Positions 53,101 to 60,152 of a stretch of 64,000 nucleotides of DNA are shown here, one piece after another. This stretch comes from CAVXEF01 sp963827315. Lineage in GTDB: Bacteria; Planctomycetota; Phycisphaerae; Sedimentisphaerales; Anaerobacaceae. The stretch spans positions 372,001-436,000 of the forward strand of contig CAWHAL010000001.1 in assembly GCA_963827315.1 (NCBI GenBank), in the 5' to 3' direction. The position numbers and the translations under genes are program-made. Within the stretch, counting starts at the first letter, position 1, and each line of letters opens with the position of its first letter. The notes under the pieces were generated by a model. That model was not told the DNA's origin. It saw nothing but the letters and a program-made list of their open reading frames with translations, and ran no database searches.

Positions 53101-53681
53101 CCAGCTACTGCCGTCTCAAGAGTGGCTCTGCCCCTGAGCAGATGCAGGTATGCGCTCAGCTGGCTGTCGCCCATCTCCGCCTGCTGTAGTCCAAAAGGCT
53201 CCCAGCGGGCCGTTTTTTCGTTAAGCAGCCCTTTAGCTTCCGCCACTTCCATCAATTCCGACGCCTGTGACGCAATTTCCTGCCAGGGTCCGCCACCCGT
53301 GAAGCCAACAACGCTTTTGGCCATTATGTAAAGATAGCTCAAGCGTGAGAGGCGTGCCTTGATGTTCTTGGGGTCTATCTGAATCACCGTGTTCCAGCAG
53401 CCAAGAATATTATCCCATTTGTCAATATTGATGTAAGCATCGGCAATCTTAAAGAGCAGTTCTATCCTGAGCGAATCAGACTTTACCCGAACACGTGCTC
53501 TATTGTAACTGATAGCAGCCTCTTCATATTTTCCTGCGAGCAAAGCCGCATCACCATCCTTGATAAACTTTTCCGGGTCCCTGCTCAAATACAGAAACAC
53601 TCCGATGGCAACGAGCACCCCAAGCGCGAATATCAGGGAGCCAATAATTGCAACTTTCTTATTTAATTTCCTTCTCGCCAT
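50151..53681 (-). CDS. Exosortase-locus giant TPR protein, N-terminal part (frameshifted)
   Basis: Starts at ATG 53681 (MARRKLNKKVAIIGSLIFAL) with AAGGA upstream; one membrane anchor (about residues 10-31) then more than twenty TPR-like helical pairs, e.g. GDAALLAGKYEEAAISYNRA and KALELDKENAAYAINAAVVN. After ETDENNA the frame ends in an alien tail; the next frame continues YGLRLRGQINLIRADYSQAI, so one base is missing near 50160. Large TPR proteins are standard members of PEP-CTERM/exosortase polysaccharide loci (the PrsT-like kind), where they sit in the periplasm and probably organise export. Here it is anchored by a helix, not a lipobox. Confidence 0.78.
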   Translation of the reverse strand: MARRKLNKKVAIIGSLIFALGVLVAIGVFLYLSRDPEKFIKDGDAALLAGKYEEAAISYNRARVRVKSDSLRIELLFKIADAYINIDKWDNILGCWNTVIQIDPKNIKARLSRLSYLYIMAKSVVGFTGGGPWQEIASQASELMEVAEAKGLLNEKTARWEPFGLQQAEMGDSQLSAYLHLLRGRATLETAVAGAVTDPYESLECAINDLEEVRKLQPGNVDTYWLLARAIEEKGNIAASRGDLSKKKEAGEQAEKILEQAVKLASDNPKTHINLLQMKLDIARDSRNKEQLEALESQYQSLVDRFNTSAEVFSALCRYHQLVGSKNVDKAVEAAEKALELDKENAAYAINAAVVNYIEYSVKGQLPNIQRAIEILNSALTLPDAQDKPGPKRWANKSNRITLYSLLAQCYIEQVLDPQRSGVTAAPQKQQLISKAEEAVHQIEQLIGSGEDPTVAKWQGMLELAKGNETAAIRKLYATYEQNKAAGRTDAVLAYWLAQIFRKTTEIGATNEFFISALSPPTGIHDTKPETLLDYAEVLLKLRNNASASTVVKFFEDNYGANNRSKVLRTMAYIEGGQFDEAEKELVNAAPDDPNTIKLNWELAWAKSRKLQGAIVQKQVRDIISRPVPATDEQQRLEVEGADALRRAELASYYDTLAKLTEKMLSIEPNSVGASSVAVIIRRYIEAGKFKEAEEIINTFMKYFPDNLTALFYKQILAEPQPDKIPPQRVYEIEESVRGGLSDPVARAMSLGTFYQNNNEPNKTISEFKKVLETAPASADGKMTESQRLAAVSLYDVAIQVKDWQLAEQMANIARQENLDGCQGDFYLARIAVGREQWKDAMTKANESLKQKPVFSYAYMLRSTINAAIGNEYASIEDARKAWSFNPLDGSIAKRLAFVLLGRNEKLGGNVTPDQLTETKDALVRALALNPGDLQLISFYAEYISNDEPEKALALRQNLQKNSPTVLNALLLGKMATRVAVKEKDAKQKEAYFAVAASAFEQALAIEPQNKDVLGAYAECYRLSGQNEKAERLLAQSQDERLLWNYHIMAGQFKQAKELLEQLYKANPKDTDTVKGLLLVADGTADEQGIRKYSEELLSLENNLQNRLFQAQAFLKLGLVKETDQKLQSIREEYPNEPKMLLLEAWLALRQGQLDKALNLANRSLETDENNAMGCA

Positions 53682-53760
53682 AATTTTCATTCCTTTCGCT
53701 AAAACCTCGCGACCGACGACCAAAACCTACCTTTGTCTGTCATCGTCCGTCAATCGTCAC

Positions 53761-54543
53761 CTACAACTTCTCCCAGTCAGGCCAGTGTTCTTTCTCTAAA
53801 AGAGGCAGAATCACACTCAAAAGTCTTTGGCCTGCTGATACCGCCTGCTCCTCCGACGGGCACGTTTGCACACCGAACTCCATATTAAAGAAACTCATCT
53901 CAACTTTGGAGAAGTACGAATATTGGCGTAAGAGGTTTTTACCGAGAATAATCCGGGTGTTTGTTCTGCTGTTTGTATACTCGCCGTTGACGCGGAAAAT
54001 ATACAAGACCGAAGACTTCGTACTGCTCTGCCAGAAGTCAGTATCCTTGCCGGTAAATACAACATACCTTCCCGGCAAGTGCTCCTGGCGGCCGACTCTG
54101 TTAAGCGTGAAAACAACATTATCGGAACTCAACTTTTGATTGCCGCTTCCTGTATAGCATTCTTCCGGCACATGCGGCACTATGTCCGGAAGGCCGTAAT
54201 AAGTAATCAGCAGCAGACAGTAACGAACGGCGCTGTCAGCCGGTACACTAACATCTTCCAGTCGCCATTGAATGTAATCATGCGTGCCAAGCGCCTTGAT
54301 GACTTCCTCGTTTTCGATTTTTGCTGTTGATACCACCTTATAGGGCGCCAAAGCTTTCTCATCGAGGAGGTCTAAAGATTTCTTCAGCGGCAGCGGCTTT
54401 TTCTTTAAGTATACGCCGAAACTTTTTATTGCGATGGACATACTGACCCCTGCCAGCGCAAGGATACCCGCACATATCAAGAAAGCCGGCTGCTTATAAC
54501 TTTTGAATATATCCTGCATCCCAAATTCCACCTGCGGTTTCAC
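53761..54543 (-). CDS. EpsI-like exosortase-associated protein (DUF3485)
   Basis: 260 residues. One N-terminal membrane helix (about 20-43, FLICAGILALAGVSMSIAIK), then a periplasmic domain with the EpsI signature IVPHVPEECYTGSGN around residues 120-135 (H-x-P-E-x-C-Y). It overlaps the exosortase gene by 4 bases (ATGA, 54540-54543). In other bacteria EpsI is either fused to or next to the exosortase, as here. The Cys of PEECY may act together with the exosortase Cys; this is family speculation. Confidence 0.85.
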   Translation of the reverse strand: MKPQVEFGMQDIFKSYKQPAFLICAGILALAGVSMSIAIKSFGVYLKKKPLPLKKSLDLLDEKALAPYKVVSTAKIENEEVIKALGTHDYIQWRLEDVSVPADSAVRYCLLLITYYGLPDIVPHVPEECYTGSGNQKLSSDNVVFTLNRVGRQEHLPGRYVVFTGKDTDFWQSSTKSSVLYIFRVNGEYTNSRTNTRIILGKNLLRQYSYFSKVEMSFFNMEFGVQTCPSEEQAVSAGQRLLSVILPLLEKEHWPDWEKL

Positions 54544-55520
54544 ATTTTTCGCTTGCGAACCACGATATCCTCTGCCGGTTCGCTGAGGCTGCCGTCTTCA
54601 ACAAACAAACCCGACATAAACCACGCAAGCAGGCCATATAAACCAAACGCTAACGGCAACATCGACATCCCGAGTATATCGTGATAAACACCCTGAGCGT
54701 ATCTGGGATGAATCATAACATAAATAAATCCGGTAACTGTAACCCGCACAATGTTACAGAATATTCCTATTGGTATAGTACTGACCAACAAAACAATTCT
54801 TTGCCAGATAGGTCTGTAGTGCAGATAGGCCATAGCGACGCCCAGAGCCAAGAAGGCTGTCAGCAATCGCATGCCGCTGCAGGCCTCAGCCACATCGAGT
54901 GGCGGCTCCAGCCGATGACCCTTGTAAATCACATTTATCACGACGCCGCTGGCCGTAGCCTGGAGGTCCTTAACCAAATTCAGCAAAAACGCTGCCACCG
55001 AAGCGGCCAACTGCCGCATCGGGATAGTCAGGCTCACATAATACCTTTCCGGCAACGGTACCGCAAACACCAAATAGGCAATCGGAAGCCAGGTGTATTT
55101 AACCAGCCCCCAGCCTCCCAAAAACAAAACGACCGCTCCAAGTGTTGCTATCATTCCGATTGGGCCCAAATAGCCATATCGCAGATGAACGATATTGAGC
55201 GGATAAAACAGAATTCCACATATAAGAAGAAAAAGACCCAGATAATTCGGCTTTGTTTGAAGATTCAGAATCTGCGTTCTGCGCTGGTTAAGAAAGTATA
55301 AGCTAAAAAGCGGAATCAGGAAGCCATGCGACCAACCGCTGTCGGTGATCCATCTGTGAACTATTTCATCAATCTCGCGGTGAAAAAGGTAAACGAATAG
55401 TCCGCCAATTATCAGCATCTTGATATAATTGTGCACTCCAAGCTCGCGCCACTGCTGCTTCGGTGCGGGCGATTCTGTTCGCTGCGTTGCTGCGATAAAA
55501 GAGGCGATGTTTTCCACCAT
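54540..55520 (-). CDS. Exosortase
   Basis: 326 residues, about eight membrane helices. The catalytic triad of the exosortase/archaeosortase family is present: Cys214 in VAEACSGMRLL, Arg259 in CNIVRVTVTG and His280 in VYHDILGM. GWSHGFLIPLFSLYFL and AVPLPERYYV are also typical. Exosortases cleave C-terminal PEP-CTERM-like sorting signals and attach the protein to the surface or export pathway. No gene with an evident PEP-CTERM tail is in the window, so substrates lie elsewhere. It starts 15 bases after the stop of the Wza-like gene. The exact exosortase subtype is not called. Confidence 0.92.
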   Translation of the reverse strand: MVENIASFIAATQRTESPAPKQQWRELGVHNYIKMLIIGGLFVYLFHREIDEIVHRWITDSGWSHGFLIPLFSLYFLNQRRTQILNLQTKPNYLGLFLLICGILFYPLNIVHLRYGYLGPIGMIATLGAVVLFLGGWGLVKYTWLPIAYLVFAVPLPERYYVSLTIPMRQLAASVAAFLLNLVKDLQATASGVVINVIYKGHRLEPPLDVAEACSGMRLLTAFLALGVAMAYLHYRPIWQRIVLLVSTIPIGIFCNIVRVTVTGFIYVMIHPRYAQGVYHDILGMSMLPLAFGLYGLLAWFMSGLFVEDGSLSEPAEDIVVRKRKM

Positions 55521-55535
55521 AACCGAATTATTCTG

Positions 55536-57194
55536 CTAATTGTTAAATACACCTTTAGGAACTATATTCTCCAAAGGCCCATAATCGAATGGCCCGACAT
55601 TGAAAGGCCCCAAAGGATTCCGCAGTCCAAAAGCTCTGTCCGAGAAGTTACGGTCATAAACGAAGCCGAAACCATAAGTTGCCCTGAAGGCGTTCCGCAG
55701 GACCGCCCGCCACATGGCTGTCGGATGGGTCCCGACATTAACCACATCGTTTGGTCTGATGAAGAAGTCCGGCTGTTCACCGCGGAATATCTTATCCAAA
55801 TCAACCGTTACGATTTCCTCTTTTTTTCTGCTAAGCCTTCTAATTACCTCACAGGACTTCGGCCAGGCCAGCGGCCCCAGGCCGCCCGCTGCTGCTATGG
55901 CCATCTTCAATGTCATCGGCCGGCCCGTAAGATTGATGTAGCCTTGGTAGTTAGTATTACCCATAATATAGTATTCTCCGATAATATCAAGGGGCACATA
56001 AATAGTATCACCGGGCCTAATGATAATATTGTATCGGTAGTCACCGCCACGCAGCTTGTCGGCAGGAATCTTGATGACTCGCATCTGCATTTCAGAAACT
56101 TGCGTCAAATCCCACTCGAACTCCTCCGGCAATTGTTTCTTGAGTTCCGGCACAGCAGGAGGCTTTTTTGCCGGCTCAATTTTTGCCAGGGGTTTTGTTG
56201 GTATCGGCCGACCAACCTTGACAGGAACCCATTTCCCGTCTTGAAAAACCCACTCAATATCCTCAGCCTCACGAAGGTTTATCGGTTCACTGAGGATGTT
56301 CTGAGGGGCCGAGCGGGGCAATGGTTGCGGCAGTTCTTCAACATCTGCTTCCGACTGACCCTCATCAGTAAACTGCTCAAAACCTTCAGGCAGAGCTATT
56401 TCAGCCAGCTCTTTGTCTGTTACCATTTCCGAGGAGGTTATAACCAATCCGTTGTCGGGCGACTGCCGTTGTGCCCGCGGAGCTATTATCTCGAGCATTT
56501 CCTGCTCAGAGGGCGCTGCCTCATTTGCCTCTGCGGCGGCTGGTGCGGTCGGCGGCGCTGCCATTGCCTCTTTACCTGTAACAAGGCGGGTAACATAAAT
56601 GTAACTTGTGTTGAATTCGCTTATGCCTCCTGCCGTCGCAAGGGCATCGGTCAGTCTGTAGTCGTACCGCGGAATCATGTATCTGCTTGGGGTCGGAATG
56701 CCACTGCCCAATATAGAAAACGTATGCTGTTGTGAGCTCATCAAAGCCACAGAAACAGAAGGCTCCTTTAATATGCTCGGCGAAAGAATTCGCTTGATTT
56801 CCTCCTCAAGCTGCGATTCGGTCAACCCTACCGCCTCGACTACCCCAATCTCAGGTATGGATATTTTGCCGCTCTCGGTAATAGTGTAGTCGTTTGTAAA
56901 CATAATGCCTTCCTGCTGTAATTCGAAAACAGATATCCTGACGACGTCACCGGGGCCGAATACATAGTCAACTTCGTAAGGTACGACATCGACAGGCTTT
57001 GGGTCCTCTGCCACTTCCCACTCCGAGGGGGTTTCCTCCGCCACGCCCAACGAATCTAATATGACATTGACAGCCGGCACAGGACGGAACCTGCCCACCT
57101 GCGCCGGGTCAAAGAACTTGTCGCCGCAGCCGGTCAGATAAACAGCCAGCGCCGAGGCGAGCAATATAATCGGTGTGGTCGGCCATTTTTTCAT
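55536..57194 (-). CDS. Wza-like polysaccharide export lipoprotein with an inserted linker
   Basis: 552 residues from ATG 57194, with a lipoprotein signal (ASALAVYLTGCGD). Poly_export domain at about 65-145 (YVFGPGDVVRISVFELQQEG; ITESGKISIPEIGVVEAVGL), a first SLBB-type unit (FSILGSGIPTPSRYMIPRYD; ALATAGGISEFNTSYIYVTR), then a 170-residue acidic, Pro/Glu/Ala-rich insert (about 205-370). Next come a second SLBB unit (IIRPGDTIYVPLDIIGEYYI; LKMAIAAAGGLGPLAWPKSC) and an end rich in Phe, Gly and Asn. It forms or contacts the outer-membrane channel for the polymer. The inserted linker is longer than in standard Wza. Confidence 0.87.
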   Translation of the reverse strand: MKKWPTTPIILLASALAVYLTGCGDKFFDPAQVGRFRPVPAVNVILDSLGVAEETPSEWEVAEDPKPVDVVPYEVDYVFGPGDVVRISVFELQQEGIMFTNDYTITESGKISIPEIGVVEAVGLTESQLEEEIKRILSPSILKEPSVSVALMSSQQHTFSILGSGIPTPSRYMIPRYDYRLTDALATAGGISEFNTSYIYVTRLVTGKEAMAAPPTAPAAAEANEAAPSEQEMLEIIAPRAQRQSPDNGLVITSSEMVTDKELAEIALPEGFEQFTDEGQSEADVEELPQPLPRSAPQNILSEPINLREAEDIEWVFQDGKWVPVKVGRPIPTKPLAKIEPAKKPPAVPELKKQLPEEFEWDLTQVSEMQMRVIKIPADKLRGGDYRYNIIIRPGDTIYVPLDIIGEYYIMGNTNYQGYINLTGRPMTLKMAIAAAGGLGPLAWPKSCEVIRRLSRKKEEIVTVDLDKIFRGEQPDFFIRPNDVVNVGTHPTAMWRAVLRNAFRATYGFGFVYDRNFSDRAFGLRNPLGPFNVGPFDYGPLENIVPKGVFNN

Positions 57195-57689
57195 ACGGCA
57201 AAACCATCCAAAAGACGGCACCTCAAATTCTTTCCTCTAAAGGCTTTCAGGGGGGGTACCCCTCCTGCCTGATGAAACTTATCGGTTTGATACACCCTCG
57301 TCTTGATTTTTTAACTGCTATAAGGTCAGTATCACAGAGATATTAAACGCTTTTACTTACGCCGCCGTAAAAAGCAGTTTTCCCGCAACGGCTGAATGAT
57401 AATGACGCCCACCACACCCAAAGGTCCCCCTACTCTCTCTTGTTTGTAACTACTGTCATAAAAAGCGGTTACAAAAGCGACAATCCAGCCGGTGAAACAT
57501 CAAGGCCGCTCCTCGACTTTTTAAAACAGCCAATCGTTCTTTTTATACTTGTAGAGCAGAGGATTTGTTCACTTGTAATCTTTGTTCCAAGGCCGATAAT
57601 TGCGGCAATATAGATAAGATAAAAAGGCTGTTTCCCGCAAAAAAAATTTGCTCCTATAAATTCTACGCGGGGCGTTAAAAACTTCGCAT

Positions 57690-57997
57690 CAAATGCGCAA
57701 GTTGGCGAAAAAAAATGCAAAAAAATGTAAAAAATTTGCAAAAATTCGTAAAAATTTCAAGAAATTTGCAAAAATTGCACGAAATTGGTGCGTTTTGGAC
57801 AGTGATTGAAGTACCCCCTTGCGCAAATGATTGAAGGCGTTAATGAGTGGATGAGTGGATGCGTGGATGAGGGTACAGAGTATTTTTGGTTCATAGTTCA
57901 ATCGAGAAATTAGTCACAAACGCGTAGGCAAAATAAGGAATTTTTCATATCAAATGCGCAAGCAGAATAATGAGGTTTTTCGCAACAAATGCGCAAG
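57690..57997 (+). repeat. CAAATGCGCAAG repeats
   Basis: Exact CAAATGCGCAAG at 57690-57701, 57951-57962 and 57986-57997, with a decayed copy (CAAACGCGTAG) at 57917-57927. The last three are about 35 bases apart, and the clean copies are preceded by a T-rich TTTTTC(GCAA/ATAT) word, giving a degenerate 35-base tandem. Function unknown; the copies are too few and too short-spaced for a CRISPR. Confidence 0.55.
57708..57784. repeat. Phased A-tracts (predicted curved DNA)
   Basis: Eight runs of A, centred near 57711, 57722, 57731, 57742, 57752, 57762, 57772 and 57783, follow each other at about 10.3 bases, one per helical turn. Such phasing bends DNA strongly. It lies about 520 bases before the start of the exopolysaccharide operon (minus strand). 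Confidence 0.6.
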
Positions 57998-58080
57998 TAT
58001 TTTTGGTTTCCTTTTGACACGGATTGACCCGCCACACAGATGGCGGGCAGGCACTGTACAGCCTTCGGGGAAAAGTCAGT

Positions 58081-58149
58081 AGGTGGCGACGCCACCTAGC
58101 GCCAGAAGGTATATAAGTATATGCATATATACTTATGGAGTGCTTTAAT
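58081..58149. repeat. Structured element, copy A
   Basis: Perfect hairpin AGGTGGC-GAC-GCCACCT (58081-58097), then AGCGCCAGAAGGTAT, then a perfect 10-base palindrome ATAAGTATAT-GCAT-ATATACTTAT (58113-58136), then a TTTAAT end. A second, diverged copy lies at 58425-58507 in the same orientation. Confidence 0.6.
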
Positions 58150-58329
58150 GCTTGCGGTGTTTTGGGGCGTGGGTTGCAGAGTGGTGTCCCGTAAGAGACG
58201 CTGTGTGGTTGCTGCCGGAGGCCGACCGCCGGGGGGCGGATTTTTTTATTGCCGCAGGGGCTTTTTTGACTCGATGTAATGCTGCTGAACTGTCAGGGGT
58301 GATACCTAAGATACTTAGGTATTCTTTTT

Positions 58330-58378
58330 CTAAGTCCGAAATCCTAAATACTAAGCACTAAATCCTAAACTCTAAACA
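58330..58378 (+). repeat. Seven tandem CTAAATC-like heptamers
   Basis: Reads as seven contiguous 7-base units: CTAAGTC, CGAAATC, CTAAATA, CTAAGCA, CTAAATC, CTAAACT, CTAAACA. The first bases CTAAA are nearly invariant. It directly follows a terminator-like hairpin (58302-58322). It resembles a telomere-type heptamer, but no evidence of a chromosome end exists here. Confidence 0.6.
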
Positions 58379-58424
58379 AATACTAATTACCAAAGCACGA
58401 AATTCAAAACGAAACTGGGGAGAA

Positions 58425-58507
58425 TGGCACTACCTGTCAATGCCACATAGCGTCAGAAAGTATATTAGTATATGCGTATATGCATACATACTAATGTTAT
58501 GATTTAA
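58425..58507. repeat. Structured element, copy B
   Basis: Same layout as copy A: a small hairpin (TGGCA/TGCCA), AGCGTCAGAAAGTAT, a palindrome with arms ATTAGTAT (58465-58472) and ATACTAAT (58489-58496), and a TTTAAT end. It has an extra GTATATGC. The arm change relative to copy A (ATAAG to ATTAG) is matched by the complementary change on the other arm (CTTAT to CTAAT). Confidence 0.6.
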
Positions 58508-58594
58508 TAAGCAGGGGTTTTTAAGTGAAGGTTTTGAAAGTGGGGTTTTTAAGATGCGGATTTTGGGTTAGGCAAGTTAGCTGGGTCCCCGCCA

Positions 58595-58626
58595 ACGACC
58601 CCTGCCTACAACTTGCTGGGGCAGGC
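58595..58626 (+). repeat. Island-flanking direct repeat, left copy
   Basis: 32-base word starting ACGACCCCTGCCTAC and ending GGGGCAGGC, with CCCCTGC/GGGGCAG complementarity inside. It recurs at 61781-61812 with two differences, in the same orientation. The restriction island (58763-61508) lies between the two. Confidence 0.65.
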
Positions 58627-58762
58627 ATGCGGGGATATCCGTTACGCCCGCCAAACGGAGTGGCGGGTAAACTTCGAGGCGATTTTGGGGGGCCTCGCCA
58701 GCACGCGAAGATTTTCGCCCTTGAGGAAACCGAGGGCGAGAGAGTTAGGTGAAAGGCAATTA

Positions 58763-59215
58763 TTATAATTTTATAAATTTTGCTAAGAATCTTGGCCTTG
58801 CGTAAAAGGCCCTTGATGTTGAACCATGCCCGGCACCTTTTGTCCGCGGCTGAATATAATATCCCATTTTGCCCGTCAAAGCATTAAATCCTTTATCAGG
58901 ATCAAGCAAAGTGTTTCGAACAAGGTCATAGTCTGCTTTGACAGCATCATAGAGTTCGCCGTGCAAATCAAATTCTAAGACAGAATGAATATAGCTTGGC
59001 TCATCAACGTTCTTGCCGACAGTCCTTGCCACAACCACTATTTTTTTAAGCTTTGCAAGAAGATGGCTTTCCTCAAATTCTTTCTGGCGTACATTTACAG
59101 GGTCGATCATCGTAATGGCCATAGTTTCTTTGAAGGCAAGTTTCCCGTCTTTTTGATATTTGAGCGGAATTGACTTTAATTCCCATGAGCCAAAATGCGG
59201 TTTAAGTCCATGCTG
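58763..59215 (-). pseudogene. MutH/Sau3AI-type endonuclease, 5'-truncated
   Basis: The frame is open from 59215, four bases after the stop of the DpnII-like gene, but has no start codon before ATG 59122. Reading from 59215 it gives HFGSWELKSIPLKYQKDGKL, then AFKETMAITMIDP. Further on come ARTVGKNVDEPSYIHSVLEF and YYIQPRTKGAGHGSTSRAFY. This matches the core of the MutH/Sau3AI family: the E-x-K of the D...ExK catalytic site, and the late RTKGxGHG...AFYxR region. The N-terminal part of the fold (helix with the extra Glu) is missing, and the catalytic Asp position reads His or Lys. Family members cut at GATC. Likely a nuclease remnant; a product starting at Met 59122 would lack the active site. 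Confidence 0.65.
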
Positions 59216-59219
59216 TTAA

Positions 59220-60152
59220 TTAGACGGTTAGATATCCCAAAATTTCTTTTTCCAGCATAGCAAGACTAAAAAGATACTCGTTATGATTAAAAGTTTCTCT
59301 TAGCGGTCTTGCCGTTGTTTTCCAGCCGTAGCCATCAGTAATCCAGATAAATTTATGCTTTCCAGCCAAGGCATCAAAAAGATTCCTGTATTCGCCAGCG
59401 GTTGATTTTAGCTTTGAGCCCCCGCCGCCATAAAAATTGGTTTCAAAAATAAACAGCTCTTTTCCGTTGTTCACAACAAAATCATATATTCTTGAAGATT
59501 TATCAACCGGGACATCGAACCCCCATATTTCTTTTATTTTTTTGGCATTAGCTCCTTTTAAGTATTTATAATCCCTTCCTTTACATAAGTCGCTAATGAA
59601 AAACTCCACAATGTTTTCCATGCAATGCCCGCTTCTGTTTTTCCTTCCGTTGCTGTCAAGGCCTGCTTCAACGCCAATCATATAATCAACAAGATTTTTG
59701 ATTTTTTGAGAAATAATCAAATCTTTTAGGCCTGATTCTTTTACAAAAGTCAGATACTTTCCTATGTCATCATTGGTGGGATTGTCTTTACTAAAATCAT
59801 AATCCTCATAAACGAGTTTTTTCTGTTTATAATCAACGAGAATTTTGAATTTCGAGCTATTATCTCCATCGCGAACAACTAAAGCAGGAATAACCTTTGC
59901 AACCTCTGGGTTTTGCTTGATTAAGAATTTAAACTCGTTGTCAAAATCTTTTTTCCCGATCAGATAATTTAAATTATTCAAAGCAATTTCAATCTTACGT
60001 GTATTCTCAAAAACCTTTTCCCAGTTTACAAAATATGACCACAATAAAATACTCGGCTTTAAATTATTTACAAAAAATTCAAAAACATCATCCTGATTTT
60101 TGCACTTCAATACGTCGCTATAAAAATTAAGATGTTTCATATTGTCACACAT
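59220..60152 (-). CDS. DpnII-type restriction endonuclease
   Basis: 310 residues, AT-rich coding. Features of the DpnII/MboI family: ILLWSYFVNWEKVFENTRKI, IALNNLNYLIGKKDFDNEFK, GLDSNGRKNRSGHCMENIVE, and the nuclease core SSRIYDFVVNNGKELFIFET followed by NFYGGGGSKLKSTAGEYRNL. DpnII-type enzymes cut unmethylated GATC; specificity here is inferred from the family and from the DpnA-type methylase in the same operon. It overlaps the preceding gene by 8 bases; ATG 60152 or 60140 could be used. The length is close to DpnII (288). It appears intact. Confidence 0.88.
   Translation of the reverse strand: MCDNMKHLNFYSDVLKCKNQDDVFEFFVNNLKPSILLWSYFVNWEKVFENTRKIEIALNNLNYLIGKKDFDNEFKFLIKQNPEVAKVIPALVVRDGDNSSKFKILVDYKQKKLVYEDYDFSKDNPTNDDIGKYLTFVKESGLKDLIISQKIKNLVDYMIGVEAGLDSNGRKNRSGHCMENIVEFFISDLCKGRDYKYLKGANAKKIKEIWGFDVPVDKSSRIYDFVVNNGKELFIFETNFYGGGGSKLKSTAGEYRNLFDALAGKHKFIWITDGYGWKTTARPLRETFNHNEYLFSLAMLEKEILGYLTV

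Larger units (their letters stand above)
57195..58762. other. Gene-free repeat-rich region
   Basis: No credible gene is seen between the exopolysaccharide locus and the restriction island. The region holds phased A-tracts, CAAATGCGCAAG repeats, two related hairpin elements, a heptamer array and a repeat shared with the far side of the island; each is listed separately. Two terminator-like hairpins also occur (58226-58247, CCGCC/GGCGG then seven T; 58302-58322, ATACCTAAG/CTTAGGTAT). The short open frames here (for example 58152-58361) lack ribosome sites and family features. The promoter of the exopolysaccharide operon should be near 57200-57400, but no clear boxes are visible. Confidence 0.6.

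Noticed and set aside
55431..56735. A 434-codon plus-strand open frame opposite the Wza-like gene
   Set aside because: No ribosome site, Cys/Arg-rich nonsense composition, and it is fully antisense to a well supported export lipoprotein.
57686..58000. CRISPR array
   Set aside because: Only three exact 12-base cores, two of them 35 bases apart with about 13 bases of free sequence between, and no cas genes in the window.
57400..58000. Replication origin, because of the AT-rich and repeat-rich sequence
   Set aside because: No DnaA-box cluster (TTATCCACA) and no dnaA, dnaN or gyrase genes nearby.
58152..58361. A 69-codon plus-strand frame in the repeat-rich region
   Set aside because: It spans two terminator-like hairpins, lacks a ribosome site and has no protein-like pattern.
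58330..58378. A true telomere or chromosome end
   Set aside because: The heptamers are degenerate, only seven copies long, and lie inside a continuous sequence with normal genes on both sides.
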